Shown here: positions 6,435 through 15,119 of the stretch, one piece after another
Numbering within the stretch: position 1 is the first letter of the stretch
How the letters are laid out: every line of letters starts with the position of its first letter
From: Acidovorax radicis
Lineage (GTDB): Bacteria; Pseudomonadota; Gammaproteobacteria; Burkholderiales; Burkholderiaceae_C
Reading direction: 5' to 3'
Assembly (NCBI RefSeq): GCF_020510705.1
Contig: NZ_CP075184.1
Coordinates: 682,001 to 746,000, forward strand
DNA length: 64,000 bases
Program-made: the position numbers and the translations under genes
The notes under the pieces: generated by a model
Told to the model about the DNA's origin: nothing
Databases searched by the model: none
The model's input: the letters and a program-made list of their open reading frames with translations, nothing else

Positions 6435-8429
6435 ATGCAATTACTCAGAGCCATTCTGACACCCCTTGTGGCCGCCGCTGCGCTGGCCACTGCTGCGCCC
6501 CTTGTCCAGGCGCAAAACCGGGGCGACGACACCCTGCTGGAGATGCAGCAGGCGTTTCGCAAGGGCGACCGCAAGAAGCTCGAACAGCTCCTGCCTGCTG
6601 CGCGGGGCCATGTGCTGGAGCCCTGGGCGGCGTATTGGGAGCTGAAGCTGCGCCTCGCCGAGGCCACGCCGCAAGAAGTGGAGGCCTTTTTGCAGCGGTA
6701 TGCCGGCACCTACCAGGAAGACCGTCTGCGCAACGACTGGCTGCTGTTGCTGGGCCAGCGGCGCGACTGGGGACGGTTTGCCGAGCAGCACCCCAGCTAC
6801 CGCATGTCGGACGACCGCGAGGTGCGCTGTTACGCCCTGCTGATTGATCACATCAAGGGCTCGCTCACAGGCGCTGCGGACACAGCGGTCGACGAGGTGC
6901 GCCGCAACTGGTATGCGCTGCGCGACGCGGACGATGGGTGCACCCACGCTGCCAGCGAGCTTTACAGCGCCAAAAAACTGAGCGCTCTGGATATCTGGCG
7001 CAAGGCACGCCTCGCGGTGGACGCCAACCGCGCGCGGGTGGTGCGCTACGCGGTGGAGATTGCCGCGCCCGATGCGCTGCAAGAGCTCAAGTCGGTGCTC
7101 GATGCGCCCAGCAAATTCCTGCTGAGCAAGGCCACGGCACGCGGCAAGATGCGCCAGGAGCTCGTCCTCCTGGCGCTCATCAAGCTGGCGGGCAGCGATC
7201 CTGAGAGCGCGGCCTACCAGCTGGACAGCAAATGGGGCGTGCACCTGTCGCCTGAAGAGCGCAACTGGGCCTGGGGCGCTATTGGCAAGTCTGCCGCGCT
7301 CAAGCTCTCGGACGACGCCCCCGGTTACTTCGCCAAGGTCACCAAGGACAGCGACCTCACCGACGACATGCTGGGCTGGAAGGTGCGTGCCGCCCTGCGC
7401 GCTGGCCAGTGGAAGACCGTGGACAAGGCGGTGGACGCAATGGCCCCCGACGTACGCCAGGACAGCACCTGGGTTTACTGGAAAGCACGCGCGCTGCTGG
7501 CGGGCAAGCCCAGGGACGCCGAGCGCGCCGAGGCGCGGCAGCTGCTGGAGGGGATTGCCGGCACGCGCGGTTTTTACGAGCAGCTGGCCCTGGAAGAGCT
7601 GGGCCAGCGCGTTGCCGTGCCCCCCGCGCCTGCGCCGCTGACCGCCGAGGAAAAAACCGCCGCGCGCGCCAACCCGGGGCTGAACCGGGGGCTGTATGCC
7701 ATCTTGCTGGGCCTGCGCAGCGAAGGGGTGCGCGAATGGAACTACGCCACCAATCTGCACCAAAGCGGGGGCATGTCAGACCGTGAGCTGCTGGCGGCGG
7801 CCGATTTTGCGTGCCAGCGCGAGGTGTGGGACCGCTGCATCAACACCAGCGAGCGCACCAAGAGCGTCATCGACACCTCGCAGCGCTTCCCCACCCCGTT
7901 TCGCAGTGCGGTGGTGGAGCGGGCCAATGGCATCGGTCTGGACCCTGCCTATGTGTACGGTCTCATCCGCCAGGAAAGCCGCTTCATCATGGACGCCCGC
8001 TCGGGCGTGGGCGCATCGGGCTTGATGCAGGTGATGCCTGCCACGGCGCGCTGGACCGCCAAAAAAATCGGGCTGACCAATTTCACGGCGGACCAGATCT
8101 CCGACCGTGACACCAACATCACCATCGGCACTGCTTATCTGAAGCTTGCGCTGGACGATTTTGCAGGCTCCATGGCGCTGGCCGCCGCCGCTTACAACGC
8201 CGGCCCTGGGCGTCCGCGCAACTGGCGCAACGGGCCCGTGCTCGATGCCGCCATCTGGGCCGAGAACGTGCCGTTCACCGAAACCCGCGACTACGTGAAA
8301 AAGGTGCTGGCCAACACCACCAACTACGCGGCCATGCTGACAGGCCTGCCCCAGTCGCTCAAAAACCGCCTGGGCACGGTGGGCCCGCGCGACGCGTCGG
8401 TGCCCGAGGTGAACAAGGATTTGCCTTGA
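6435..8429 (+). CDS. Soluble lytic murein transglycosylase (Slt family)
   Basis: This gene encodes a 664-residue periplasmic enzyme that cleaves peptidoglycan glycan strands with formation of 1,6-anhydro ends. A signal peptide (MQLLRAILTPLVAAAALA, ending VQA before Q) is followed by a long alpha-helical superhelix and a C-terminal SLT domain. The catalytic glutamate is E514 in IRQESRF, and GASGLMQVMPATA and AAAYNAGPGRPRNW complete the domain. The ATG at 6435 was chosen over the upstream in-frame codon at 6393 because it starts the signal peptide and lies outside the divergent folate gene. Confidence 0.94.
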   Translation: MQLLRAILTPLVAAAALATAAPLVQAQNRGDDTLLEMQQAFRKGDRKKLEQLLPAARGHVLEPWAAYWELKLRLAEATPQEVEAFLQRYAGTYQEDRLRNDWLLLLGQRRDWGRFAEQHPSYRMSDDREVRCYALLIDHIKGSLTGAADTAVDEVRRNWYALRDADDGCTHAASELYSAKKLSALDIWRKARLAVDANRARVVRYAVEIAAPDALQELKSVLDAPSKFLLSKATARGKMRQELVLLALIKLAGSDPESAAYQLDSKWGVHLSPEERNWAWGAIGKSAALKLSDDAPGYFAKVTKDSDLTDDMLGWKVRAALRAGQWKTVDKAVDAMAPDVRQDSTWVYWKARALLAGKPRDAERAEARQLLEGIAGTRGFYEQLALEELGQRVAVPPAPAPLTAEEKTAARANPGLNRGLYAILLGLRSEGVREWNYATNLHQSGGMSDRELLAAADFACQREVWDRCINTSERTKSVIDTSQRFPTPFRSAVVERANGIGLDPAYVYGLIRQESRFIMDARSGVGASGLMQVMPATARWTAKKIGLTNFTADQISDRDTNITIGTAYLKLALDDFAGSMALAAAAYNAGPGRPRNWRNGPVLDAAIWAENVPFTETRDYVKKVLANTTNYAAMLTGLPQSLKNRLGTVGPRDASVPEVNKDLP

Positions 8430-8459
8430 TGCCACGCCAGGGCGCGGGTGGATGCGGTT

Positions 8460-8515
8460 TGCTATAGATAACAGAGCGTATAGCGCTTGATACATAAGCG
8501 CTAGAGCCTGATTTA
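8460..8515 (+). repeat. Dispersed palindromic repeat, copy B
   Basis: Between the transglycosylase and the convergent metallo-hydrolase. Contains GCTATAGATAAC, then AGCGCTT (8482-8488), GATACAT, AAGCGCT (8496-8502) and AGAGCCTGATTT. It is one of the best-preserved copies. The position between convergent genes allows a role as a transcript end, but there is no T-tract. Confidence 0.85.
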
Positions 8516-8617
8516 TCTCTATTGGCTACATCCCTCAGATACCACTCCAACCGTTTGGGCTGAGCCCCGTCGAAGCCAGGGCTTGCAGCGTGCGCGCCAG
8601 CCGCCGTTCGCACCGTC

Positions 8618-9556
8618 TCAGGCGTTGTGCAGCAGGTCACCCTCGCGGGTAGCGGCGCCCGAGCGCACCAGGTCGTCGGTCAGGGCGGCCAGCCAGTCGG
8701 CCTCGGACTGCCCCGCAAAGTGGCGCTCGCGCAGCATGCCGAAGTACGGCGTGGCCTGTGCCCAGCCCACCAGCTCGGTCCAGCGGATCTGCTGCCATTC
8801 CAGCAGCTTGTATTTGAGCAACACCTTGGCGGCATACAGCGCGTGTTTGCCGGGGTTGCGCACAAAACCGTCCAGGCGGCGGCGAGCCCCGGCGATAGCG
8901 CGGGGTGCATCGGCAAACACCGGCCCGTGGCCGGGTATCACCACCAGGGGGGCCAGCGCTTCGATCACGTCCAGCGTCGCCGCCACGTCGCCAAAGGCGT
9001 CAGCGCCTTCCAGCTCGGGGAACACCACGCCAAAACCGTTTTCCCAGAGCGCGTCGGCCGAGATCAGCAGGCGGCCCTGGGGCTCGAAAAGCACCACCGA
9101 GTGGGGGTCGTGTCCTGGTGCGGCATGTACCTGCCATGGCTTGTCGCCCAGCAGCACGCTGGAGCCCGGTTGCAGCAGGGTGTCAAAGCCAAATGCGGGG
9201 CACTCCTGGCCGGTTGGGGTGTAGCTCAGGGCGTAGGGGTCCCAGTGGCGCACATGGGGCGCCTGCCCGGGGGGGATGGCGGTGCGCAGCGCCGGCCAGG
9301 TGCGCTGCAGGGCCGCATTGCCGCCACAGTGGTCGCTGTGCAAATGGGTGTTGAGGATGCGATCGAGTGGCCGCCCGCCCAGGCTGCTTTGCACCAGCGA
9401 GACGGTCTGCCCGGCATGGCTGCAGTAGCCGGTGTCCACCAGGGCGGTGTCGCGCTGGCCGATAAAAAGGATATTGTTGGCAGAGAGCCAGCCGCGCTCC
9501 AGCACGGTGATTTCGGGGGGAAGCAGGTCGTGGTGGTGCGCGGTGCTGTGGGACAT
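8618..9556 (-). CDS. MBL-fold metallo-hydrolase
   Basis: This gene encodes a 312-residue metallo-beta-lactamase-fold protein. The metal motif is NTHLHSDHCGG, followed by a histidine in APGHDPHSVVL and a further ligand in VVIPGHGPVFAD. The opening VLERGWLSANNILFIGQRDT and ALVDTGYCSHAGQT resemble glyoxalase II-like or quorum-lactonase-like members; no signal peptide is seen. The substrate is not predictable. Convergent with the transglycosylase gene across repeat copy B. The ATG at 9556 is the first in-frame start and fits the family N terminus. Confidence 0.9.
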   Translation of the reverse strand: MSHSTAHHHDLLPPEITVLERGWLSANNILFIGQRDTALVDTGYCSHAGQTVSLVQSSLGGRPLDRILNTHLHSDHCGGNAALQRTWPALRTAIPPGQAPHVRHWDPYALSYTPTGQECPAFGFDTLLQPGSSVLLGDKPWQVHAAPGHDPHSVVLFEPQGRLLISADALWENGFGVVFPELEGADAFGDVAATLDVIEALAPLVVIPGHGPVFADAPRAIAGARRRLDGFVRNPGKHALYAAKVLLKYKLLEWQQIRWTELVGWAQATPYFGMLRERHFAGQSEADWLAALTDDLVRSGAATREGDLLHNA

Positions 9557-9802
9557 GGCCTGAAGGGTTCGGTGGCTGGCGGCGGGCAGGCTCTATGGCA
9601 GTGCTGCCGGCCGGGCTGGCATACAGGCCAGCGTAACCCACGATCCACCTCGCGGGACTTATCCAAAACCCGCAAGCGGCACCCCTGGCCGCCGACTGAA
9701 ATCCTATCCGGCCGGGTGCGCTATGGGCTCTGTCATCGCCCCAGCGGCGGCCGTGGCCTCAAGCCGCGCTGGCGGCCAGGGCCTCAGAACGTGTTCACGA
9801 TC
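9557..9802. other. Intergenic stretch, no gene
   Basis: This stretch holds no convincing gene. Short inverted G+C segments are present but without a T-tract. Its right end carries the 21-bp sequence shared with 26832-26852. Confidence 0.5.
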
Positions 9803-9806
9803 TCAG
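9786..9806 (-). repeat. 21-bp sequence shared with 26832-26852 (inverted)
   Basis: Read on the minus strand it starts CTGAGATCGTG and ends AACACGTTCT. It overlaps the rbsD stop codon. The same 21 bases occur on the plus strand at 26832-26852, also directly downstream of a gene. Here the local CGTTCTGAG is present twice as a direct repeat around the CGTG-AA-CACG centre. Confidence 0.75.
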
Positions 9807-10192
9807 AACGTCACGCCCGCCACCAGAATCACGTTGGCAAACGGCGTGCACTCGCCGGTGCGCACCATCACGCGGGCCTGCTGGGTGAGGCGCTTGAAAT
9901 CGTCGTGGGTCACGGTCTGGGGCTCCATGGGGAGCGCGCACCAGGTCGGTAACTGGCCCCCGCTGCGCTCCACGGCTTCGGTGGCAATGACGGCCTTTTC
10001 CACCTGCATTTCAGACAGCACCACACGCAGCACATCGGCCACGGACGGGATGCCCGGCGTGAGCGCCAGGTCAATACGGCGCGGGCCGGGCGGGATGGGC
10101 AGGCCCACATCGCCGATCACCAGCATGTCGCCATGGCCCAGGCTGGCAATGGCGTGCGAGAGTTCGGCGTGCAACAAGGTCGTGCGTTTCAC
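9803..10192 (-). CDS. rbsD: D-ribose pyranase RbsD
   Basis: This gene encodes a 129-residue mutarotase that interconverts pyranose and furanose forms of ribose so that ribokinase gets its substrate. Family segments are LLHAELSHAIASLGHGDML, VIGDVGLPIPPGPRRIDLAL, GIPSVADVLR and a C-terminal RTGECTPFANVILVAGVTF. I chose the GTG at 10192 rather than the long upstream extension: GTGA overlaps the rbsK stop by 4 bp and the family N terminus begins exactly here. It is the last gene of the ribose operon. Confidence 0.92.
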   Translation of the reverse strand: MKRTTLLHAELSHAIASLGHGDMLVIGDVGLPIPPGPRRIDLALTPGIPSVADVLRVVLSEMQVEKAVIATEAVERSGGQLPTWCALPMEPQTVTHDDFKRLTQQARVMVRTGECTPFANVILVAGVTF

Positions 10193-11184
10193 AGGGCGGT
10201 CCAGTCGGGTGGTTGGGGGCTTTGCGCAACCGCTGCGCGGGTGGGAATGGAGGGCTGGGCACCCGGCTGCGTGACACACAGCGCTGCGGCACGTATGCCG
10301 TTGCGCACGGCGGCATCCAGGGGGTCGCCCTGCGCCAGGGCCACGGTCAGCGCGCCCAGAAAGGTATCGCCTGCCGCCGTGGTGTCGACGGCGCGCACCT
10401 TCATGCCGGGGTGATGGCGGCAGCCCGCGGCGTCGGCCGCCACCGCTCCCGCCGCGCCCAGCGTCACCACCACCTGGGCGGGGCCACGGGTGCGCAGGGC
10501 CTGTGCGGCGGCAGCAGCATCTTGCGGGGTGGCCACGGCCACACCGGCCAGGGCGGCCGCCTCGACCTCATTGACCACCAGCGTGTCGATCAGCGGCCAC
10601 AGCGCCTCGGGTAGCGGCTGAAGGGGCGAGGGATTGAGCAGCACCGGGCAACGGGCGGCGCCCGCGCGCTGTGCGGCGGCCAGCACCTGGGGCAGCGGAA
10701 TCTCGAACTGCAGGACCAGGCCCTGCGCGCCCTGCAGCGCGGCGTCCAGCGCGGCGGCGTCCAGCACAAAACGGCCATTGGCCCCCGGCACGACCACGAT
10801 GCGGTTTTGTGCGGTGGCGTCTACCGTGATCGCGGCCACGCCGGTGGTGGTGTCGGTATCGGTCTGCACGCCCCGGTGGTCAATGCCGTCGGCGTCGAGC
10901 CCGGCGCGCAGCGTGTGGCCATAGGCGTCGTCGCCCACGCGGCCAAAAAGAGACACATGGGCCCCTTGGCGCGCGCATGCCACAGCCTGGTTGCCGCCTT
11001 TGCCGCCGGGAATGAGGTGCAAACCTTCGGCCAGTACGGTTTCGCCGGCCTCGGGTGCGTGGGCGACCGGCAGCACCAGGTCCATGTTGAGACTGCCTAC
11101 CACCGCGATGCGGGGCCTTGTTGTCGAGGGGGGCGCGGTGGTTGCGTTCGCGGTGGCGGTGGTGGTTGTCGTGGTGGGGCTCAT
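10189..11184 (-). CDS. rbsK: Ribokinase
   Basis: This gene encodes a 331-residue PfkB-family kinase that makes ribose 5-phosphate from ribose and ATP. It has VVGSLNMDLVLPV, the sugar-binding LIPGGKGGNQAVACA, the ATP-site VTLGAAGAV and the catalytic AVDTTAAGDTF. Residues 1-24 (Thr/Ala-rich, MSPTTTTTTATANATT) precede the conserved domain and are low-complexity, encoded by a degenerate trinucleotide-like run near 11120-11180. Both ends overlap neighbours by 4 bp (rbsR upstream, rbsD downstream), which indicates coupled translation. Confidence 0.94.
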   Translation of the reverse strand: MSPTTTTTTATANATTAPPSTTRPRIAVVGSLNMDLVLPVAHAPEAGETVLAEGLHLIPGGKGGNQAVACARQGAHVSLFGRVGDDAYGHTLRAGLDADGIDHRGVQTDTDTTTGVAAITVDATAQNRIVVVPGANGRFVLDAAALDAALQGAQGLVLQFEIPLPQVLAAAQRAGAARCPVLLNPSPLQPLPEALWPLIDTLVVNEVEAAALAGVAVATPQDAAAAAQALRTRGPAQVVVTLGAAGAVAADAAGCRHHPGMKVRAVDTTAAGDTFLGALTVALAQGDPLDAAVRNGIRAAALCVTQPGAQPSIPTRAAVAQSPQPPDWTAL

Positions 11185-12203
11185 GGTTGTGTCGGCACGG
11201 CGGGTGCGGTGGATGAGCGCACGCGCAGCTCTGGTTGCAGCATCACCTTGCGGGCGTCCTGGCGCTTGCCGTCGATGCGTTCGAGCAGCATGTCCACCGC
11301 CAGCGCGCCAATGCGCTGCTTGGGCTGGGCCACGGTGGTGAGCGGCGGGCTGGTGAAGGCGGTCAATTCGATGTCGTCAAATCCCACGATGGACAGGGCC
11401 TCGGGCACGCGCAGATCGCGCTCGTGCGCGGCGCACAGCGCGCCCATGGCCATGAGGTCGTTGCAGACGAAGACTGCCGTGGGCGGGTGGGGCGCGCGCA
11501 GCACGGCGTGCATGGCTTCGTAGCCGCCCTGGCTGGTGAAGTTGCCGTGCCACAACAGGCCTTCACCCGTGCCGCAGCCTGCATCGGCCAGGGCTGTGCG
11601 CCAGCCTGCAATGCGCTGCTCGCTGGGGGCAATGCCGGCGGGACCGCCAATGCAGGCGATGTGCCGGTGGCCCAGCGACAGAAGGTGCTGCGTGGCCAGC
11701 AGGCCACCTTGCATGTGGGCGGTTTCCACCAGGTCGCAGGGCTGCTGCTCGGCCAGTTCGATCTCGCGGTCCACCAATACGGTGGGGATGGACAGGCCCG
11801 CCAGCTGCGTGGGCAGCGTGGCGTCATGGCCGGTAGAGACGACGATCAGCCCGTCGATGCGCCGCTCGGCCAGCACCTGCAGATAGGTGCCCTGGCGGTG
11901 GGCCTCGTCGTTGGTGTTGCACAGGATAAGGTTGTAGCCCGCGCCAAAGCAGCGGTCTTCCACGCTGTGAACGATCTCGGCAAAGTAGGGGTTGGAGCTG
12001 TTGGGGATCAGCATGCCCAGCGTGCGCGTGTTGTTGCTCTTCAAGCTGCGCGCGATGGCGCTGGGCACATAGCCGAGCGCGCGAATGGCCTTTTCGACCC
12101 GCTCGCGCCCCTCGGGGCTCACATGCCGCGTGCCGTTGACCACGTGCGACACCGTGGTGACCGATACACCGGCGTGGCGGGCAACGTCCTTGATAGTGGC
12201 CAT
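11181..12203 (-). CDS. rbsR: LacI-family regulator, probable ribose repressor RbsR
   Basis: This gene encodes a 340-residue regulator. The N-terminal helix-turn-helix MATIKDVARHAGVSVTTVSH plus hinge-helix region VPSAIARSLKSNNTRT is followed by a periplasmic-binding-protein-like domain (GMLIPNSSNPYFAEIVHSVE, LAERRIDGLIVVS, VGFDDIELTAFTSPPLTTV). It lies inside the ribose operon between rbsC and rbsK. The two GCAAACGTTTGC palindromes before rbsB have the central CG of LacI-family operators, so it probably represses its own operon with ribose or a phosphorylated form as inducer (inference). Confidence 0.9.
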   Translation of the reverse strand: MATIKDVARHAGVSVTTVSHVVNGTRHVSPEGRERVEKAIRALGYVPSAIARSLKSNNTRTLGMLIPNSSNPYFAEIVHSVEDRCFGAGYNLILCNTNDEAHRQGTYLQVLAERRIDGLIVVSTGHDATLPTQLAGLSIPTVLVDREIELAEQQPCDLVETAHMQGGLLATQHLLSLGHRHIACIGGPAGIAPSEQRIAGWRTALADAGCGTGEGLLWHGNFTSQGGYEAMHAVLRAPHPPTAVFVCNDLMAMGALCAAHERDLRVPEALSIVGFDDIELTAFTSPPLTTVAQPKQRIGALAVDMLLERIDGKRQDARKVMLQPELRVRSSTAPAVPTQP

Positions 12204-12297
12204 GCGAAGGTGAAGGTGGTGAAGGTGAGGAAGATGAAAATGGAGAGACGGGGCAGCGATGGAGCCTAAGTGGCGGCGGGCTGCAAGGGGCCCGGCC

Positions 12298-13290
12298 TCA
12301 GGCCACGGCGCGCCGCTGGCGCAGCGTATCGATGATGACGGCCGCCACGATCACGGCGCCGGTGATGATGCGTTTGGACGGCTCGCTGGCACCCACCTGC
12401 GCCAGGCCCGCCTCCAGCACCGCGATGATGAGCACGCCAAACGCGGTGGTCACGACCGAGCCGCGCCCGCCCATCAGGCTGGTGCCACCAATCACCACGG
12501 CTGCGATCACCTGCAGCTCCATGCCGGTGCCGGCGTTGGGGTCGGCCGCTTCCAGCCGGGCCGATTGCATCAGGCCCGCCAGCCCGGCCATCAGGCCGGT
12601 GAGGGCAAACACAATGATGCGCACGGGCCGTGGGTCCACCCCTGCCAGGCGCATGGCCTCTTCGTTGGTGCCGATGCCTACCACCGAGCGGCCAAACACG
12701 GTGCGTGTGAGCACCATCTGCGCCACCACCACCAGCACCAGCGCGATCAAGAACGCCACCGAAATGCCGCCAAAAAACGGCGCGGACAGCCACGAGATGG
12801 CATCACCCACATACTGCGTGCGCGAATCGGTCACCAGGTAGGCGCTGCCGCGCACCGCTTCAAGCATGCCCAGCGAGACGATGAACGACGGCAGCCGCCA
12901 CGCCACCGAGATGGCCCCGGTGATGGTGCCGCACACCAGCCCTGTGACCAGCGCCAGCGCCGCAGCGGCGGGCACCGACCAGTGCCATTGCAGGATGGCG
13001 GCGGCCGATGTGGCCGCCGACAGGGCCATGACCGAGCCCACGGACAGGTCGATGCCCGCGATGATGAGTACAAACGTCATGCCCACGGCCATCACCGCCA
13101 GCGCCGGAATTTCATTGGCGATGGTGATGAAGGTTTCGGTGCTCCAGAAGTATTCGGACATCCACGAGAACAGCCCCACCATGCCAGCCAGCACGGCAAG
13201 GAGGCCCAGGTAGGTGCCCAGCTGGCTGCGCCACATCGGGGCAGAGCGGGGCGCTGAAGAGGGGGGGGGCGATGGTGCGGCGGCGGTCAT
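12298..13290 (-). CDS. rbsC: Ribose ABC transporter permease RbsC
   Basis: This gene encodes a 330-residue inner-membrane permease of the sugar ABC family. About 8-10 hydrophobic segments are seen, with the family signatures IIAGIDLSVGSVMALSA, SFIVSLGMLEAVRGSAYLV and AAVVIGGTSLMGGRGSV, the last being the loop that contacts the ATPase. The ATG at 13290 was chosen because it overlaps the rbsA stop by 4 bp; the longer extension runs through rbsA in another frame. It would form the pore with RbsA energising transport and RbsB delivering sugar. Confidence 0.93.
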   Translation of the reverse strand: MTAAAPSPPPSSAPRSAPMWRSQLGTYLGLLAVLAGMVGLFSWMSEYFWSTETFITIANEIPALAVMAVGMTFVLIIAGIDLSVGSVMALSAATSAAAILQWHWSVPAAAALALVTGLVCGTITGAISVAWRLPSFIVSLGMLEAVRGSAYLVTDSRTQYVGDAISWLSAPFFGGISVAFLIALVLVVVAQMVLTRTVFGRSVVGIGTNEEAMRLAGVDPRPVRIIVFALTGLMAGLAGLMQSARLEAADPNAGTGMELQVIAAVVIGGTSLMGGRGSVVTTAFGVLIIAVLEAGLAQVGASEPSKRIITGAVIVAAVIIDTLRQRRAVA

Positions 13291-14987
13291 GCGGTGGTTG
13301 AAGAAGAAGGGTGGGACGAAGGGGCGGAGCCCGGGGTGGGGGTGCCAGCAGATGCCGACGCCGTGGCATCGGCGCCAGTTGCTTCGGCGTGGCGCCCGGC
13401 CATGTCGGAGAACGCCGTGGCCAGCAGCGATTGTTCGGTCCATTCGCCGCGCTCGAACACGGCCACCAGGCGGCCTGCACTCATCACGCCGATGCGGTCT
13501 GCCATGGCCATGAGTTCGCGCAGATCGGACGAGACCATCAGTAGCGCGCGGCCTTCGTCGGCCATGCGATCGAGTTCGGTGTAGATCTCGGCGCGTGCAC
13601 CCACGTCCACGCCGCGCGTGGGCTCGTCCAGCAGCAGTGCACGCACGGGCCGGTGCAGCCAGCGCGCGAACACCACTTTTTGCTGGTTGCCGCCCGACAG
13701 CTGGCCCACGGGCTGCTCGCCGCTGCGGCAGCGAATGCTCAGCGTGCGCACCAGGGCTTGCACCAGGCGGTGCTCCCGCGCGCGCAGCAGCCAGCCACCG
13801 CGCGAGACGGTGCCCAGGTCGGACAGCGTGGCGTTGATGCGGATCGGCTGGGTCAGCAGCAGACCTTGTGACTTGCGGTCTTCCGTCACCAGGCCCACGC
13901 CCGCGCGGATCGCCTGCAGCGGTGAGGCAAAACCCAGGGGGAAAATGTTTGCTACTGTTTTGGTAGCTACTGGCGCTTGTGTATCAAGCGCTGCAGGCTG
14001 TTCTTGCTTGAATTCGTGAGTGTGCAACGTGATGCTGCCCCGGTCTGCGCGGTCAGCGCCAAACAGCAGGCGAATCAGCTCCGTGCGGCCCGAGCCCACC
14101 AGGCCCGCGATGCCAAAGACCTCGCCCGCGCGCAGCGTGAGGCTCACGTCCTGCACGGCGGTGCCGCGCCCGATGTTGTCCACCTGCATCACCACCGGGC
14201 CGGCCACGCGGCGTGGGCGGCTCTCCAGGTCGCTCACCGAGCGGCCCACCATGCGGCGCACTAGGTCGTCTTCACACAACCCGGCCATGGGGCACACGTC
14301 CACCAGCTGCCCGTCGCGCAGCACGGCCACGCGGTCGGCAATGCGGCGCAGCTCTTCGAGCCGGTGCGACACGTAAACGATGGAAACACCGCGCCCAGTC
14401 AGGCGCGCGATCTGGTCAAACAGGTAGGTGGTCTCGCGCGGCGTGAGCATGGCCGTGGGCTCGTCGAGCACCAGGATGCGCGTGTCGTCCTGCAGGTTGC
14501 GCGCGATCTCCACCATCTGCTGCTGGCCGATGCCCAGCTGCGACACCGGCGTGCTGGGGGCGATGTGATCGAGCCCGATCTTGGCCAACTGGGTGCGTGC
14601 CGCAGCGATCATCACATCGCGCTGCAGCCAGCCCGCCCGGTGCGGCATGCGGCCCAGCAGCAGGTTTTCGGCCACGGTCAGTGTGGGCACCAGCCCCAGC
14701 TCTTGCATGACCATGCGCACGCCGTGTTGCTCGGCTTCACGGCGCGTGGTGGGGGCAAAAGGCTGCCCGCCCAGGCGCATGCTGCCGCGCGTGGCCGTGG
14801 TGAGCCCGCAGACGATTTTGGACAGCGTGCTTTTGCCCGCGCCGTTTTCACCGGTCAGCGCCAGCACCTCGCCCGCAAACAGCGCCATATTCACGCCATC
14901 GAGCACGGTGGTGCCGTTGTAGTCCTTGCCCACGCCCTCGATGGCAAGCAAAGGCGTGGCCTGGGAGGCGGAGGATGTGTGGGGCAT
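13287..14987 (-). CDS. rbsA: Ribose ABC transporter ATP-binding protein RbsA
   Basis: This gene encodes a 566-residue tandem ABC ATPase. Domain 1 has Walker A GENGAGKST, signature LGIGQQQMVEIARNL and Walker B ILVLDEPTAML. Domain 2 has the degenerate Walker A GLVGSGRTE usual for this family, signature LSGGNQQKVVFARWL and LLLDEPTRGVDVG. In domain 2, between ITLHTHEF and SPLQAIRAGVGLV, there are about 28 residues where E. coli RbsA has only a few. They are encoded by palindromic repeat copy C (13957-14015). The ATG at 14987 precedes PLLAIEGVGKDY; the upstream alternative at 15020 adds only non-conserved residues. Confidence 0.92.
   Translation of the reverse strand: MPHTSSASQATPLLAIEGVGKDYNGTTVLDGVNMALFAGEVLALTGENGAGKSTLSKIVCGLTTATRGSMRLGGQPFAPTTRREAEQHGVRMVMQELGLVPTLTVAENLLLGRMPHRAGWLQRDVMIAAARTQLAKIGLDHIAPSTPVSQLGIGQQQMVEIARNLQDDTRILVLDEPTAMLTPRETTYLFDQIARLTGRGVSIVYVSHRLEELRRIADRVAVLRDGQLVDVCPMAGLCEDDLVRRMVGRSVSDLESRPRRVAGPVVMQVDNIGRGTAVQDVSLTLRAGEVFGIAGLVGSGRTELIRLLFGADRADRGSITLHTHEFKQEQPAALDTQAPVATKTVANIFPLGFASPLQAIRAGVGLVTEDRKSQGLLLTQPIRINATLSDLGTVSRGGWLLRAREHRLVQALVRTLSIRCRSGEQPVGQLSGGNQQKVVFARWLHRPVRALLLDEPTRGVDVGARAEIYTELDRMADEGRALLMVSSDLRELMAMADRIGVMSAGRLVAVFERGEWTEQSLLATAFSDMAGRHAEATGADATASASAGTPTPGSAPSSHPSSSTTA
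13957..14015 (+). repeat. Dispersed palindromic repeat, copy C (inside rbsA)
   Basis: Plus strand: TTTTGGTAGCTACTG, GCGCTT, GTGTATC, AAGCGC, then TGCAGGCTG and TTCTTGCTTGAATT. The order TAGCT, palindrome, AGGC and TTTGA-like end is that of the other copies. It encodes an extra surface segment of RbsA (residues about 325-344). Confidence 0.75.
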
Positions 14988-15028
14988 GGTGTGGAAAAGC
15001 GGGGTGACGGGCCATGGCATTCCTCCCT

Positions 15029-15073
15029 GTTCACCCTGCGCCTTTTGCGCCTTTCGGCTGGCGCAGGGTGAAC
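15029..15073 (-). promoter_or_regulatory. Stem-loop between rbsB and rbsA
   Basis: A perfect 14-bp inverted repeat, GTTCACCCTGCGCC at 15029-15042 and its complement at 15060-15073, with a 17-nt loop. It lies in the 132-bp gap between rbsB and rbsA and has no following T-tract. Such hairpins after a binding-protein gene usually protect the upstream mRNA and lower expression of the transporter genes behind it. Confidence 0.7.
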
Positions 15074-15119
15074 GGTCGGGAACGAAGCCGCTGTGCGGTG
15101 GACTGCTGCGGTCCGGGGC

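Noticed and set aside
12259..13257. A 332-codon plus-strand frame opposite rbsC
   Set aside because: Antisense of a conserved permease; composition rich in His/Gln/Arg typical of shadow frames in G+C-rich DNA.
13287..14987. Frameshift or pseudogene in rbsA because of the odd 28-residue segment
   Set aside because: The frame is open from start to stop and both ATPase domains are intact; an in-frame repeat insertion explains it.
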